Numbered from the stretch's first letter, positions 24,860 to 34,273 are shown. The stretch is 64,000 nt of DNA from an uncultured Rhodopila sp. (GCA_903851415.1 CAINOE010000147.1:1-64000); one strand, 5' to 3'. Made by a program: numbers and translations. Notes: generated from the sequence alone by a model not told the origin.

Positions 24860-26773
24860 TCACGCTCGAACCTCCCCGGCCGACCCATCGATGTTGTGTT
24901 CGAACTCCGGGATCAGCCGACCAAGCAGTGTCAGCGCCAGCTTGACCTGGCCGCCGCGGCAGGCGCTGCCGATTTCCTCGATGGCGCGGGCGACGATGGC
25001 GGGGTCCGCCGTGCGGGGGGAGGCCATCAGCAGCCCGGGATAACCCGTCGGCACCGGCGGTTCCTTGCCGTGGAACAGCTCCTCATACAGTTTTTCGCCG
25101 GGGCGCAGGCCGGTGAAGCGGATTTCGATGTCCTGCTCCGGCACCAGGCCGGCGAGGCGGATGATCTGGCGGGCGAGGTCGACGATCTTGACCGGCTCGC
25201 CCATGTCCAGCACGAAGATCCCGCCATTTTCGCCGGACGGCAGCGCCGCGCCGTTGACGCCGAGCACGCTGGCCTGCAGCACCAGGCCGACCGCCTCCCG
25301 CACCGTCATGAAGTAGCGCTGCATGTCGGGATGCGTCACGGTCAGCGGGCCGCCGCGCGCCAACTGGCGCTGGAACAGCGGCACGACGGACCCGGTGCTG
25401 CCGAGCACGTTGCCGAACCGCACGGTGATGCAGCGCATCCCCTGGTGGGCGGTGCGCGCCGAGATATCCAGCGCCTGGCAGTACATCTCGGCCAACCGCT
25501 TGGAGGCGCCCATGACGCTGGTCGGGTTGACCGCCTTGTCGGTGGAAATCAGCACCATCGCCAGCGCGCCGACGGCCCTCGCGGCATCGGCGACGTGGCG
25601 GGTCCCGGCGGCGTTGGTGGCCATGCCCTCCAGCGGGTTCGCCTCGACCATCGGCACGTGCTTCAGGGCGGCGGCGTGGAACACCAGCTCCGGGCGGTAT
25701 TCCTCGAACACCGCGCGGATGCGGGCCTCGTCGCGGATGTCGGCGATCAGGGCGCGGCGGTTGACGCCCGGGTGGGTCTCCGCCAGCTCCAGGTCGATCT
25801 GCCACAGCGCGTATTCGCCGTTGTCGAGCAGGATCAACGTGCCGGGGCCGAAGGCGGCGACCTGGCGGGCGAGTTCGCTGCCGATGGTGCCGCCCGCGCC
25901 GGTGACGATGACCCGCCGCCCCTGGATCAGCCGCGCCATGCCGTCGCGGTCGAGCGGGACCTGCGGGCGGTTGAGCAGGTCCTCGATCGCCACGGGGCGG
26001 AGTTCGACGGGGCGCGGCTTGTCGCTGTGATCGGCCAGCGCGGTGGGGCGCGGCGCCTGGCGGACCTGGAGGCCGAAGCGGTCGGCTTCCGCGACGACGC
26101 GGGCGAGGCGGGCGCCGGCCAGTTCGGGGGTGACGAAGACCAGGGTGCCGGGCAGGCGGTCCTCGTTGCGGAGCTGCTCCAGCACGCTGGCGGCGTCGTC
26201 GAGCGAGCCGAGGATGCGGTAGCCCTGGATGCGGCGGCCGGTCTGGCGGTCGGAGGAGGCGAGCAGGCCCTCCACCCGGAACAGTTGCCGCCGATCGCGG
26301 GCGAGGGCGCGGATGAAGAGATCGGCGTCCTCGATGCTGCCGGCGAGCAGGATGGTGGCGTTGGTTTCCACCGGCCGGGCGGCGGGGCGGCCGCGGCGCC
26401 AGCGGTAGAAGACGCGGGGGGCGCCGAGCAGGGCGAGCAGGGTGAGGGCGAGGATGACGGGGAAGGCCGGGTTGGGCTGGGTGAGGCCGAGTGCGAGCGC
26501 GGCGCCGGAGAACAGGGCGGCGCCGAGGGCGGCACTGGCGGCGACGGTGAACAGGTCGCCGATGGCGGCGAAGCGCCAGTATTGCAGCGAGAGGCGGAAC
26601 GGGATGCCGGCTGTGAGCAGGGCGGCGGCGCCGAGGGGGATGGTCCAGAGCGGGTGGTACGGAGGCACGGCCGGATCGGCGAGGAACCTCGCCACCGGCA
26701 CGGAGAGAGCCGCCATGCCGCCATCGAGGGCGACATTGACGGCGATGCGAATCAGGGAACGCGCCGCGGCCAT
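24860..26773 (-). CDS. CapD/FlaA1-type nucleotide-sugar 4,6-dehydratase
   Basis: The 637-residue protein has four N-terminal membrane segments (to about residue 120), a CoA-binding-like middle (ATILLAGSIEDAD) and a C-terminal SDR domain with VIVTGAGGTIGSELARQ, FHAAALKHVPMVEANP and STDKAVNPTSVMGASKR. This is the build of WbpM/CapD/PglF, which make 4-keto-6-deoxy UDP-GlcNAc. The SDR active site here has MGASKR in place of YxxxK, as is usual in the long membrane forms. It should act at the cytoplasmic face of the inner membrane. Confidence 0.92.
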   Translation of the reverse strand: MAAARSLIRIAVNVALDGGMAALSVPVARFLADPAVPPYHPLWTIPLGAAALLTAGIPFRLSLQYWRFAAIGDLFTVAASAALGAALFSGAALALGLTQPNPAFPVILALTLLALLGAPRVFYRWRRGRPAARPVETNATILLAGSIEDADLFIRALARDRRQLFRVEGLLASSDRQTGRRIQGYRILGSLDDAASVLEQLRNEDRLPGTLVFVTPELAGARLARVVAEADRFGLQVRQAPRPTALADHSDKPRPVELRPVAIEDLLNRPQVPLDRDGMARLIQGRRVIVTGAGGTIGSELARQVAAFGPGTLILLDNGEYALWQIDLELAETHPGVNRRALIADIRDEARIRAVFEEYRPELVFHAAALKHVPMVEANPLEGMATNAAGTRHVADAARAVGALAMVLISTDKAVNPTSVMGASKRLAEMYCQALDISARTAHQGMRCITVRFGNVLGSTGSVVPLFQRQLARGGPLTVTHPDMQRYFMTVREAVGLVLQASVLGVNGAALPSGENGGIFVLDMGEPVKIVDLARQIIRLAGLVPEQDIEIRFTGLRPGEKLYEELFHGKEPPVPTGYPGLLMASPRTADPAIVARAIEEIGSACRGGQVKLALTLLGRLIPEFEHNIDGSAGEVRA

Positions 26774-27056
26774 GGGCGGGGGTATAGCGCGGGTGGGGTT
26801 GGGGGGATAGCGGTGCTGCGATTTCTCAAGTTGCGTAACGCCGCATGGCCGCCGTCAGGATCAACAGGCTTGAAATCGTACGCGCGGCGCAACCATGATG
26901 CCGCTACATCGGTGTTGCTGGAATACCACGCACACTAGTTTTTTGGAAGCTTCAAAATCAACACATTGTGACCGCACCTTCTCCGAGCTAAATTGAGTCG
27001 CCGTTTCGCAGAATGATCTCGTGCCAGCGAATTTCGAAATTGGAGATTGATCGAAG

Positions 27057-30000
27057 ATGGAGCTGTCAAAAGCCGAGCGCCGCGCACAGGAGGCGACGAA
27101 AAGAGCTCCGTTTGCTGTCAATCTCGCTGACGTGAGAAGCACCGTAGAGGAGATCCTCAGTCAGGTAGGTAGGTTCAATTTTTTCGATGAGTTCACGCCG
27201 CACAACATTCGCCACGTGGACGAAATGCTGAAAATGCTGGATTGGCTAATTCCAGCAGATACGCAGGAGATCATGTCTCCGGCCGATTGGTTCCTCATAA
27301 CGATGTCGTGTTACTTTCACGATCTAGGTCTTCTAATAACTAAGGAGGAGTTTGCAAACAGGGCTCATTCGGGATTCCAGAGGTTTTGTGAGCAAAGTCT
27401 ATTTTCTGGCGAAAAGGGCGAGGACTATAGACATCAACTATCTGATTTAAGTGAAATCGAGCGAGACAAATTCCTTTACCAAGAATTTGTAAGGGCGAAT
27501 CATGGCCGTCGGGTTCGGGCATGGATCGAGAATTCGCAGGACCCATCGCTCGGCACAGCGCAGCCAGCCGTAAAGCTAATTGATGGACTCCTGACCGGGC
27601 TAGATGGACTGGTTCGCAGGGATCTTGCTACAATCTGCGAGAGCCACACGTTAAATGATCTCGGTGATTTCAAGAAATACCCTGTGGTGAGACCTTACGG
27701 AAACAATCAAGATGACACAGCCAATGTCCACTACTGCGCGATCTTGCTGAGATCAGTAGATCTCTTGCAGGTAACAAGTGATCGCGCGCCGACGACGCTG
27801 CTCAAGTTGATTAACCCGGCCGACCCAATTAGCCAGACTCATTGGGCGAGACAGGGAGCAGTGCGTAGAATAATAAACAAACCTCCAAAGCCCACCACAA
27901 ATTCGACAGACGCGATTGTGTCATCGGATACTATTAAGGTGTTTGTAAATTTTTCGGATGAAAATGGTTACTTTGGCTTGACGTCATACCTCTCTTATGC
28001 GGAGCGCGAGTTGGGAGACTCCGCGAAATTGACACGCCAGGCGGCCGATGAGTTTGGCGTACCGCATCTCTTTCCTTGGCGCCATATCGACACATCCAGT
28101 GTCGAAGCGGACAATTTTATCAAGGAACAATATGAATTTCATATTGATCAGTCTAAAATTTTGGACCTCCTCACAGGTCACACTATATATAATAATAGCC
28201 TTGTGGTGGTAAGGGAGCTGGTGCAGAACTCTCTTGACGCGATCCGCCTTCAGAATCACATTTTCTCGCATCAAAATAGCGAGAATCCTGCACAAAAGAC
28301 TCCTGAATATAAAGGAATAGTGCAAATTCTCTGGGATGCGGACGCAAAGGTATTAGAGGTTCTTGATAACGGGACCGGAATGTCTCAAGCCACGATCGAA
28401 AACCATCTACTGAAAGTCGGTTCCTCAAAGTATCAGGACAACGACTTTAAGAAGGTTTACCCAGATTTTTCGCCTATCAGTCGGTTCGGGATTGGTGTTC
28501 TCACAGCCTTCATGGTGGCCGATTCCGTGGAAATCATGACGAGCGAAAAAGGCGATATCCAAGTACGTAAAATCTCTCTTCGGTCGGTGCATGGAAAGTA
28601 CCTGATTCGTCTCCTCGAAAAACCGCCGCTGGTAAGAAGCCACAACTTTCCGGAGCATGGAACATCCGTAAAGCTAAAACTTCGTCGTTCAATTACTTCC
28701 GAGTCGCTGCTCAGCGCACTTCGGAAGTGGATTGTGATCCCAGGGTGTGCGGTAGAATTCTGTGAGGCCGGCGAGTCGGCCATACAAATTGGCCATACTG
28801 ATGCCAAGGCTGCGCTGAATGCACTTTTGGAAGAGCAAGGGCTTCGACGTAATCCAGCGAGAAAGGAGTATGACGTTAGACAAAAGGAGATGGAGGGGCT
28901 GCAGATTGCGTATGCTATGCGATGGTCTGAGCCGTTCCACGAGTGGGAATTAGCTCTGTCACGTCGAGTTTATCGGGACGACATCGCTCCGTCGCATCCC
29001 ACCCCTTGCATCTGCATTCAGGGCATTGCAGTTGAGTTTACAACGCCGGGATTTCGCGGCGACACTATTTTGGTGATCGCAAATTGGCGTGGCCCATTAG
29101 CCCCCAGGACGAACGTGGCAAGGACCTCGTTAGAGGATACCTCCGAGAGTAACGCCTTATCAGCGACTGCGTACCAGGTTTTCCGATCAGCGATCGAAGA
29201 AGAGGTCCAGAGACTCCGTACAAAGGAGGGACTAACCCTTACAAAGGCTATAAACGAAGTGCCGTTCCTGATAGCGCCGCTAAATCTCGCCTCCGCGAGA
29301 GACCCAGACGCTCTTCGAGGAGAAATTGCAAAACTAGAAGTCTGTATTATCGAGGGCTTGGCCAAACAAGCGGGGCGTGTTCCACAAACAGTACATCAAC
29401 TTCAATCCAGTGATGGATTCTGGACCGTCGAATCTGAAGCCATGAGATCTGCGGAATCTCTTCTGGGACAGTTCGCTTCTGACAGTAGCATTCACACGGC
29501 AGTCGAGCAACTTTCTAACGGAACAGTTACCCTCCCAAGGCCGCTTCTTTGCAATTTGAGTTCGCTTGGCTCTTTTCAGAAAGATCTATACGAAACATTC
29601 GAGATCAATGAAGTTCACTCATTTGCCGGACAGCAGCGACTAGACTTCTTTTGGGCTAAGCGGACCAATGACTGTTGCATTAACGCCGACTCGTTACTAA
29701 ATGAAGCAGCTGCGCTTAAGGACATCCGCTTGCGTGAGCATTTGCTACGAACGCTTGGTGCCGGTAGGAGCCGCAATTCGCGTATGGGCCTGTGGATCGG
29801 GCTGCCCAAAATGAAAGTCGAAGGTCTGCAAGAATTTGGATATCTGCAGGTTTACAATCGTGTGATGGTTTTGCCTAGCCAGCCTGTCGCGTCATTTATC
29901 GCGCAGCTTCTTGAAGCTGACGATCCTGGGGTAGCAATCTCCGCCTTCGTTTACGTCGACCAGATTATGCAACTACACGAAAGATTCACAGGCGAACCGG

Positions 30001-30179
30001 CCTCTTCTGCAGAAATCGCTCGACGTTTCCAACGGATAGAAGGCGATACCCCTGGGCTGAAGCTGGTTAAGCGGTCCGAATTTCTAGAGGTCCTCGAAGC
30101 AAGCGCCACTCGTTCGTATGATCCGTTGGTTTGGCGACAACGCGCCTTTTCTAGCTCTGTTGACAATGAATCTTGGTGA
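27057..30179 (+). CDS. HD-domain plus Hsp90-like (GHKL) ATPase protein, candidate conflict-system core
   Basis: The 1040-residue protein has two enzyme-like modules. Residues 45-240 carry an HD-type metal site: H49, H53, H88-D89 (CYFHDLGLLI), H149 and D235 (LRSVDLLQV). Residues 370-560 carry a GHKL/Hsp90 ATPase: E387 and N391 (RELVQNSLDAI), DNGTGM at 437-442, SRFGIGVLTAF at 475-485 and a later HGTSVKL. The rest (560-1040) is unknown. Fusions of HD and Hsp90-like domains are predicted in bacterial conflict systems (recalled, not searched). The gene is poorer in GC than its surroundings and uses AT-ending codons often. The next gene starts 7 bp before its end. Confidence 0.8.
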   Translation: MELSKAERRAQEATKRAPFAVNLADVRSTVEEILSQVGRFNFFDEFTPHNIRHVDEMLKMLDWLIPADTQEIMSPADWFLITMSCYFHDLGLLITKEEFANRAHSGFQRFCEQSLFSGEKGEDYRHQLSDLSEIERDKFLYQEFVRANHGRRVRAWIENSQDPSLGTAQPAVKLIDGLLTGLDGLVRRDLATICESHTLNDLGDFKKYPVVRPYGNNQDDTANVHYCAILLRSVDLLQVTSDRAPTTLLKLINPADPISQTHWARQGAVRRIINKPPKPTTNSTDAIVSSDTIKVFVNFSDENGYFGLTSYLSYAERELGDSAKLTRQAADEFGVPHLFPWRHIDTSSVEADNFIKEQYEFHIDQSKILDLLTGHTIYNNSLVVVRELVQNSLDAIRLQNHIFSHQNSENPAQKTPEYKGIVQILWDADAKVLEVLDNGTGMSQATIENHLLKVGSSKYQDNDFKKVYPDFSPISRFGIGVLTAFMVADSVEIMTSEKGDIQVRKISLRSVHGKYLIRLLEKPPLVRSHNFPEHGTSVKLKLRRSITSESLLSALRKWIVIPGCAVEFCEAGESAIQIGHTDAKAALNALLEEQGLRRNPARKEYDVRQKEMEGLQIAYAMRWSEPFHEWELALSRRVYRDDIAPSHPTPCICIQGIAVEFTTPGFRGDTILVIANWRGPLAPRTNVARTSLEDTSESNALSATAYQVFRSAIEEEVQRLRTKEGLTLTKAINEVPFLIAPLNLASARDPDALRGEIAKLEVCIIEGLAKQAGRVPQTVHQLQSSDGFWTVESEAMRSAESLLGQFASDSSIHTAVEQLSNGTVTLPRPLLCNLSSLGSFQKDLYETFEINEVHSFAGQQRLDFFWAKRTNDCCINADSLLNEAAALKDIRLREHLLRTLGAGRSRNSRMGLWIGLPKMKVEGLQEFGYLQVYNRVMVLPSQPVASFIAQLLEADDPGVAISAFVYVDQIMQLHERFTGEPASSAEIARRFQRIEGDTPGLKLVKRSEFLEVLEASATRSYDPLVWRQRAFSSSVDNESW

Positions 30180-30895
30180 AATCAGCCCCCAACAAAATGA
30201 TGCGCGAGGACGAAATGGATGACGACAATGGACGTGGTGTATCGTTTGCGCCCTCCCCGGCGGGCACCGATAGTTTCAAGGATGCTTATGCACAAAATCG
30301 CACTGATATCTCGCTCGAAGGTCTAGACTGGACGCCCGGCGGGGTCGAGAAATCCCTTCAGCGTGTATTCCTTTACGTCCAGTCATCAGGCAAGGCGAAG
30401 TCGTCGTGGTACCGGAGAAAGAAGGGCCCGCGACAGTTAGTCTCCCTGTATATCCGGTTCGCATCTCTCGTTGTCATTTTCCTTGGAGGTCTTTGCCCAC
30501 TCGTGCCGTCCGACTCTTTACGATTTAATCCACATCCTTTTGGGTATCTCCTTCTGGCAACCGGGGGAGGTTTGTTCTTATTCGACAAGTTCTTTGGGGT
30601 TTCCTCATCGTGGATGCGCTATATGGTGGCTGCCCAGCAGATCGAAGCGGAATTGGAGCGGTTCGCATTCGAATGGCTAAAGGTGCAAGCGTCGCGTACA
30701 GAAACTGACGGTTCGTCTTTCAATCCGATACCCTTGATAACCCTCGCATCAAACACGCTTGGGCAGATCTCCGCTATCGTTCAACACGAGACTTTGGAAT
30801 GGGTGGGCGAGTTTCAGAACAACCAAACCCAATTTTCAGACATGGCGGCGCTTAAGAACTTCCGTGATCAGAAGAAGATCGGTGCCAAAACTTAA
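30173..30895 (+). CDS. Two-TM SLATT-type membrane protein, candidate effector
   Basis: The 240-residue protein has a cytoplasmic N terminus, a basic helix (YVQSSGKAKSSWYRRKKGPRQ, 69-88), TM1 near 90-111, TM2 near 121-140, then a FFGVSSSWMRYMVAAQQIEAELERF helix. This order matches SLATT domains, predicted pore-forming effectors in nucleotide-linked and other conflict systems. The start is GTG 30173 (overlapping the HD/Hsp90 stop) or ATG 30215, which has GAGGA just before it. Tight overlap and shared low GC argue that it works with the upstream ATPase. SLATT assignment is by pattern only. Confidence 0.72.
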   Translation: MVKSAPNKMMREDEMDDDNGRGVSFAPSPAGTDSFKDAYAQNRTDISLEGLDWTPGGVEKSLQRVFLYVQSSGKAKSSWYRRKKGPRQLVSLYIRFASLVVIFLGGLCPLVPSDSLRFNPHPFGYLLLATGGGLFLFDKFFGVSSSWMRYMVAAQQIEAELERFAFEWLKVQASRTETDGSSFNPIPLITLASNTLGQISAIVQHETLEWVGEFQNNQTQFSDMAALKNFRDQKKIGAKT

Positions 30896-31093
30896 CCCGG
30901 GAGTAAATAGGGCTGGCTCAAAGCGTTGGTTTGCTGCGCGTCTCTTCACGCTGCTGGATCAACAACACCGCTTCCCGGACAATACCACTGCCGCCCGATG
31001 CGTCGGCATCCGTCGTGCGTTCGCACCGCAACCACCAGACCTATCAGGAGTGGCAACCGATCGCGGCCGTGGACAAACTGCGGGGTAAGGCCG

Positions 31094-31561
31094 GTGAGTG
31101 AGCACGTCCCCTACACCTACCGCGTGTTCTGGTCCGAGGATGACGCGAAGTGGGTCGGCACCTGCACCCAGTTCCCAAGCCTGTTGCACCTGGCCGCCGA
31201 ACCCGGGGAAGCGGTGACCGGCATCCGAGACCTGATCGAGGACGTGGTCGAAGACATGCGAGCGAACGGCGAATCCGTCCCGGAGCCGCTGTCGCCCAAA
31301 ACCTGACCCGGCACGTTCATCCTGCGCGTCCCGTCCGAGCTGCACCGCCGCCCGGGCATCGAAGCGGCGGAGGCGCAGGTCAGCCTCAACCTGCTGATCA
31401 GCCACCGGTCGTCGCGAACAGCCCCGGCCTCCGCCCTGCCCGGCGCAACGCCGAAGCCTCAACCGGCTCCCGGGCCAAAGCGCAAAAAGGCAGAACACCC
31501 GGGAATAGCAGACGACGCCGCACCAACAAGGCTGCGGAAAACACCCCGCCCCGCCGCCTAG
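31094..31561 (+). pseudogene. HicB-like antitoxin gene with an in-frame stop
   Basis: GTG 31094 starts a HicB-like domain (YTYRVFWSEDDAKWVGTCTQFP, then IRDLIEDVVEDM). A TGA at 31304-31306 interrupts it, after which the same frame goes on with a ribbon-helix-helix part (GTFILRVPSELHRRPGIEAAE, VSLNLLISHR) and a Pro/Lys tail to TAG at 31561. Joined, it would be a full 155-residue HicB. Either it is dead or only the 70-residue first half is made. The 190 bp before it hold a further short frame (ending QEWQPIAAVDKLRGKAGE) that looks like a remnant. Confidence 0.7.
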
Positions 31562-31821
31562 ACCGTCTGCAAATGGCCGTTCCTGGCGGCCGTGGCCAAC
31601 CTGGCCTCAAACGCCGCTTCCGTGGCGATGCCGAAATTGGCGATCTGGCGGGCGGCCGTGACGGCGTAAATCGGACGAATCTTCCCTTCGACGTTTGGCG
31701 CCGTCAACACCAGCCCGGTTTTCGGATGCCGGAAGATCACATGGCCGCCGCCCGGGTCGGCTACAAAGCCAAGGCCGTTCAGCGTGTCCCGCAGTTGCCC
31801 GAATGTCACCGGCTTAGTCAT
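31558..31821 (-). CDS. HicA/YcfA-like toxin
   Basis: The 87-residue protein has the HicA signature GGGHVIFRHPKTGLVLTAP, including the catalytic His of this dsRBD-like RNase fold (HVIFRHP). It lies opposite the HicB-like remnant with a 4-bp tail overlap and is read with the small gene upstream (8-bp overlap), so its own antitoxin may be that gene rather than HicB. Confidence 0.75.
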   Translation of the reverse strand: MTKPVTFGQLRDTLNGLGFVADPGGGHVIFRHPKTGLVLTAPNVEGKIRPIYAVTAARQIANFGIATEAAFEARLATAARNGHLQTV

Positions 31822-32044
31822 GCCTCACCGCTCCCATCTGCCTCAGAACCGCGTTCCTGGCGGCACGCCAGCCTTTGATTGCCTCGGCGTCAACCTCCCT
31901 GCCCGGCAGGCGAACCTCAACCGAGGCCGCTGCCATTGTAGCGGATGATGCCGGCTCGGCTGGCGGCGGGACCGGCAGAGACGATATAAGGGCATCAAGC
32001 TTGAGATCGCGCAGCACCACAGTGCGGCACGCGCGCTTCGGCAT
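31814..32044 (-). CDS. Small protein of unknown function upstream of the HicA-like toxin
   Basis: The 76-residue protein starts at ATG 32044 and overlaps the toxin start by 8 bp, the usual place of an antitoxin. The sequence (RTVVLRDLKLDALISSLPVPPP; SVEVRLPGREVDAEAIKGWRAAR) shows no family I know. A role as cognate antitoxin is inferred from position alone. Confidence 0.5.
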   Translation of the reverse strand: MPKRACRTVVLRDLKLDALISSLPVPPPAEPASSATMAAASVEVRLPGREVDAEAIKGWRAARNAVLRQMGAVRHD

Positions 32045-32065
32045 GACCGCTGACAAGGAGGTCCC

Positions 32066-32497
32066 ATGAGCGATCTTTACGACCGTGACTTCTACGCCTG
32101 GGCCAACGAACAGGCCGCTCTGCTGCGAGCAGGTGCGCTGGCGGCGGCCGACATCGACCATATCGCCGAGGAGATTGAGACCTTGGGCCGCAGCGAAAAA
32201 CGCGAACTGGTCAGCCGATTGGAAGTGCTTCTGCTGCACCTGCTGAAATGGCGCTTCCAGCCGGGGCGGCGCGGCAAATCATGGGAGGTCTCGATCTTCA
32301 ACACCCGCGATGCGCTGGCGGTGCACATGGCCGACAACCCCAGCCTCAAATCGGTGCTGCCCGAATCCGTGGCGACTGCCTATCGCCGGGCGCGCCGGAG
32401 CGCGAGTCTCGAGACTGGCCTGCCGGATAGCGTGTTCCCCGTTGAATGCCCATGGACCTTCGAAGAGGCGATGGAGAGTGATATCGGCGAGCCATGA
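32066..32497 (+). CDS. DUF29 family protein
   Basis: The 143-residue protein is a typical DUF29 member: LYDRDFYAWANEQAALLRAG, IAEEIETLGRSEKRELVSRL, LLLHLLKWRFQP. The family is common in alphaproteobacteria and cyanobacteria and often sits near toxin-antitoxin genes; function unknown. AAGGAGG lies before ATG 32066. It is divergent from the gene at 32044. Confidence 0.88.
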   Translation: MSDLYDRDFYAWANEQAALLRAGALAAADIDHIAEEIETLGRSEKRELVSRLEVLLLHLLKWRFQPGRRGKSWEVSIFNTRDALAVHMADNPSLKSVLPESVATAYRRARRSASLETGLPDSVFPVECPWTFEEAMESDIGEP

Positions 32498-32564
32498 CAT
32501 CACGCGGCCATGGCCGCTACACGGTAAAGGTCCGGGCGCAGCACGTCGCGCAGTATGCCGGAGA

Positions 32565-32954
32565 TCAGCCGCGTTCGATGATCTCCGCCATCTTCGCGAC
32601 GAAGCGCTTGCCGACCTCGATAGCCTCGGTCGCTTGCTCGGGAGACACCTCGGCACCGGGGCCGGTTTCGTAATCAGCTATCCCCTTGAGCTGGTGGGTG
32701 CGCCCAAGGAACGCCCGCAGCCCGATATCAAGACTTGGATCATCCTTGGTCAGCCGATGCAGTTCCGCCGCGACCCCTCGATGGGTTTTCACCGCCCGGC
32801 CCGTCCTCTCGGAGATCAATGCCTGAGCGGCATGGAAACCGGCGAGATACGCCGTACGTCCCGCCGCGTCATGCAACTGCATCGCCAACATGACGTCCGC
32901 CTCGCCGAGCAAGCGGCCAGCCTTGGCAAGAAAATATCCGGTCTCCGGCGTCAG
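32565..32954 (-). CDS. HEPN-domain protein of a MNT/HEPN toxin-antitoxin pair
   Basis: The family-type start would be TPETGYFLAKAGRLLGEADVM, followed by AAGRTAYLAGFHAAQALI, a HEPN helix. HEPN partners of MNT enzymes are often RNase toxins; the usual RxxxxH site is seen as RAVKTH near residue 53. The best start is a CTG at 32954, which overlaps the MNT stop in the CTGA manner; the next choice is TTG 32912. With CTG the protein has 129 residues. Confidence 0.72.
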   Translation of the reverse strand: MTPETGYFLAKAGRLLGEADVMLAMQLHDAAGRTAYLAGFHAAQALISERTGRAVKTHRGVAAELHRLTKDDPSLDIGLRAFLGRTHQLKGIADYETGPGAEVSPEQATEAIEVGKRFVAKMAEIIERG

Positions 32955-33274
32955 AGGTCGATCCCCTCCCGCCGGATTTCCCGCATCAGCGGCGTGCGCT
33001 CATCGTAGGCACCGGCGCGGTAGGCCATGGCATGGACGAACTCACCCGTCTCGCCAAGCAAATCAGTGCTCAGGTCAGCCAGCCGGTTGAGTTCCGCGCC
33101 CCGGTCGTCCATGTCGCTCAGGAACACCGCCACATCAAAGTCGGAGTCCGGACGCGCATCGCCACGCGCCCGCGACCCGAACAACACCACGCGGTCGAGA
33201 CGATCGCCATACATCTCGACAAGCGCCCGGCGGAAGCGGGCGAGCACGGGATCGGCAACGACAGCACCATCCAT
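32951..33274 (-). CDS. Minimal nucleotidyltransferase (MNT) antitoxin
   Basis: The 107-residue protein has the polymerase-beta motif VVLFGSRARGDARPDSDFDVAVF. MNT antitoxins block the paired HEPN toxin, in known cases by AMPylating it. ATG 33274 is the start of the homology. The stop overlaps the HEPN gene by 4 bp, so the pair is coupled. Confidence 0.85.
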   Translation of the reverse strand: MDGAVVADPVLARFRRALVEMYGDRLDRVVLFGSRARGDARPDSDFDVAVFLSDMDDRGAELNRLADLSTDLLGETGEFVHAMAYRAGAYDERTPLMREIRREGIDL

Positions 33275-33344
33275 CAATGTTCCCCAAAGCCGGCCAAGGC
33301 CGTAGTGCCGCCGGCGCGGACCTGACGCTGTCAGCGCAAGCCGG

Positions 33345-33680
33345 GCCAAGCGTCGGTGCTACGTTAACACGGAAGAACTTCCTTACTCAAATGTCTGGCC
33401 GTTCTCCGACCTCATCGCCTGGGCAGTGCCCGAGGAGGGGAAGCTCTACGTCATGCGCGTGTCGTCCAGGCAGCCGTTTGTGGGCACGCTGGAGCGCACC
33501 GTCGCTGTGTCTGCACAGTGGCCGATGTTCTCGCCCGATGGCCGCAATCTTGCTTTCGCTGCGGCAAGCAGCACCGCGCGATCGGTCACCTTCTTCGACC
33601 AAACCACCGGCTCACTGCAACCCGTCTTCGATCTCTCGCCCTACGTCGCGAGCACGACCATCATTTCCGACTGGCAGTAG
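33345..33680 (+). pseudogene. Fragment of a TolB-like/PD40 beta-propeller protein
   Basis: One frame reads NTEELPYSNVWPFSDLIAWA then YVMRVSSRQPFVGTLERTV and WPMFSPDGRNLAFAAASS to a TAG at 33678-33680, which is the look of the last blades of a WD40/PD40 propeller. No start codon or N-terminal part is present, so this is a 3' relic. The rest of the 33275-33853 stretch holds no other gene that I can see. Confidence 0.55.
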
Positions 33681-33853
33681 CAACGGATACACTTGATTCG
33701 CGAGCGCATCATCCAATAAACCCTTTGATTGCAACGCCGATTAACCTCGGCGGTGCGCTTCAGTTGTGGGTGCTTGACAAATAAATATATTGGTCTGAAC
33801 TGGTATCAGTCCTGGCGCAGTGCAGGGAATTTCAATCCAAGCAGGAGAACACG

Positions 33854-34273
33854 ATGTTCCTTTCCAAACTGACCGCTTTCGCAGCGGTGTCGATGATCGC
33901 CCTGGCTGGTTCGGCCCTGGCGCAGGCGCAAGTCTGCTCCGCGACTGGCAAAGCCGAGTTCGTGGCGGGCCATACCATCAGGTACGAGCGCGTCACCAAC
34001 AAGGACTGGGTGCGCGACATCATCCTGACCACCGACCCTTCACCGTACGGTGGTCCGACTGTGCGGTTGTACTCGGAAGGCAACCGCGGGATCAACGGCG
34101 CGTGGGAAGTTTCTCCCACCGAACCGTGCGTCCTACAGGTGAAGACGTCCATGAACGACGGCTTCCGCTTCACGATTACCAGCCCGACCACGATGATCGC
34201 GGAGAGCTTCCGGATGGGTAAGGTGCAGGAAACGGTTCCTCAGAACATCCTCCCCCCGGCCACGGCGAAGTAG
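33854..34273 (+). CDS. Small exported protein of unknown function
   Basis: The 139-residue protein has a signal peptide (MFLSKLTAFAAVSMIALAGS, cleavage near ALAQA) and a mature part of about 115 residues with two Cys that may pair (QVCSATG and EPCVLQV). AGGAG lies well placed before ATG 33854, and a TTGACA at 33774 may be part of its promoter. I do not recognise the family. Confidence 0.7.
   Translation: MFLSKLTAFAAVSMIALAGSALAQAQVCSATGKAEFVAGHTIRYERVTNKDWVRDIILTTDPSPYGGPTVRLYSEGNRGINGAWEVSPTEPCVLQVKTSMNDGFRFTITSPTTMIAESFRMGKVQETVPQNILPPATAK

Noticed and set aside
5200-26000. CRISPR array from the repeated palindromes
   Set aside because: The copies are kilobases apart, self-complementary, without regular spacers, and no cas genes are near.
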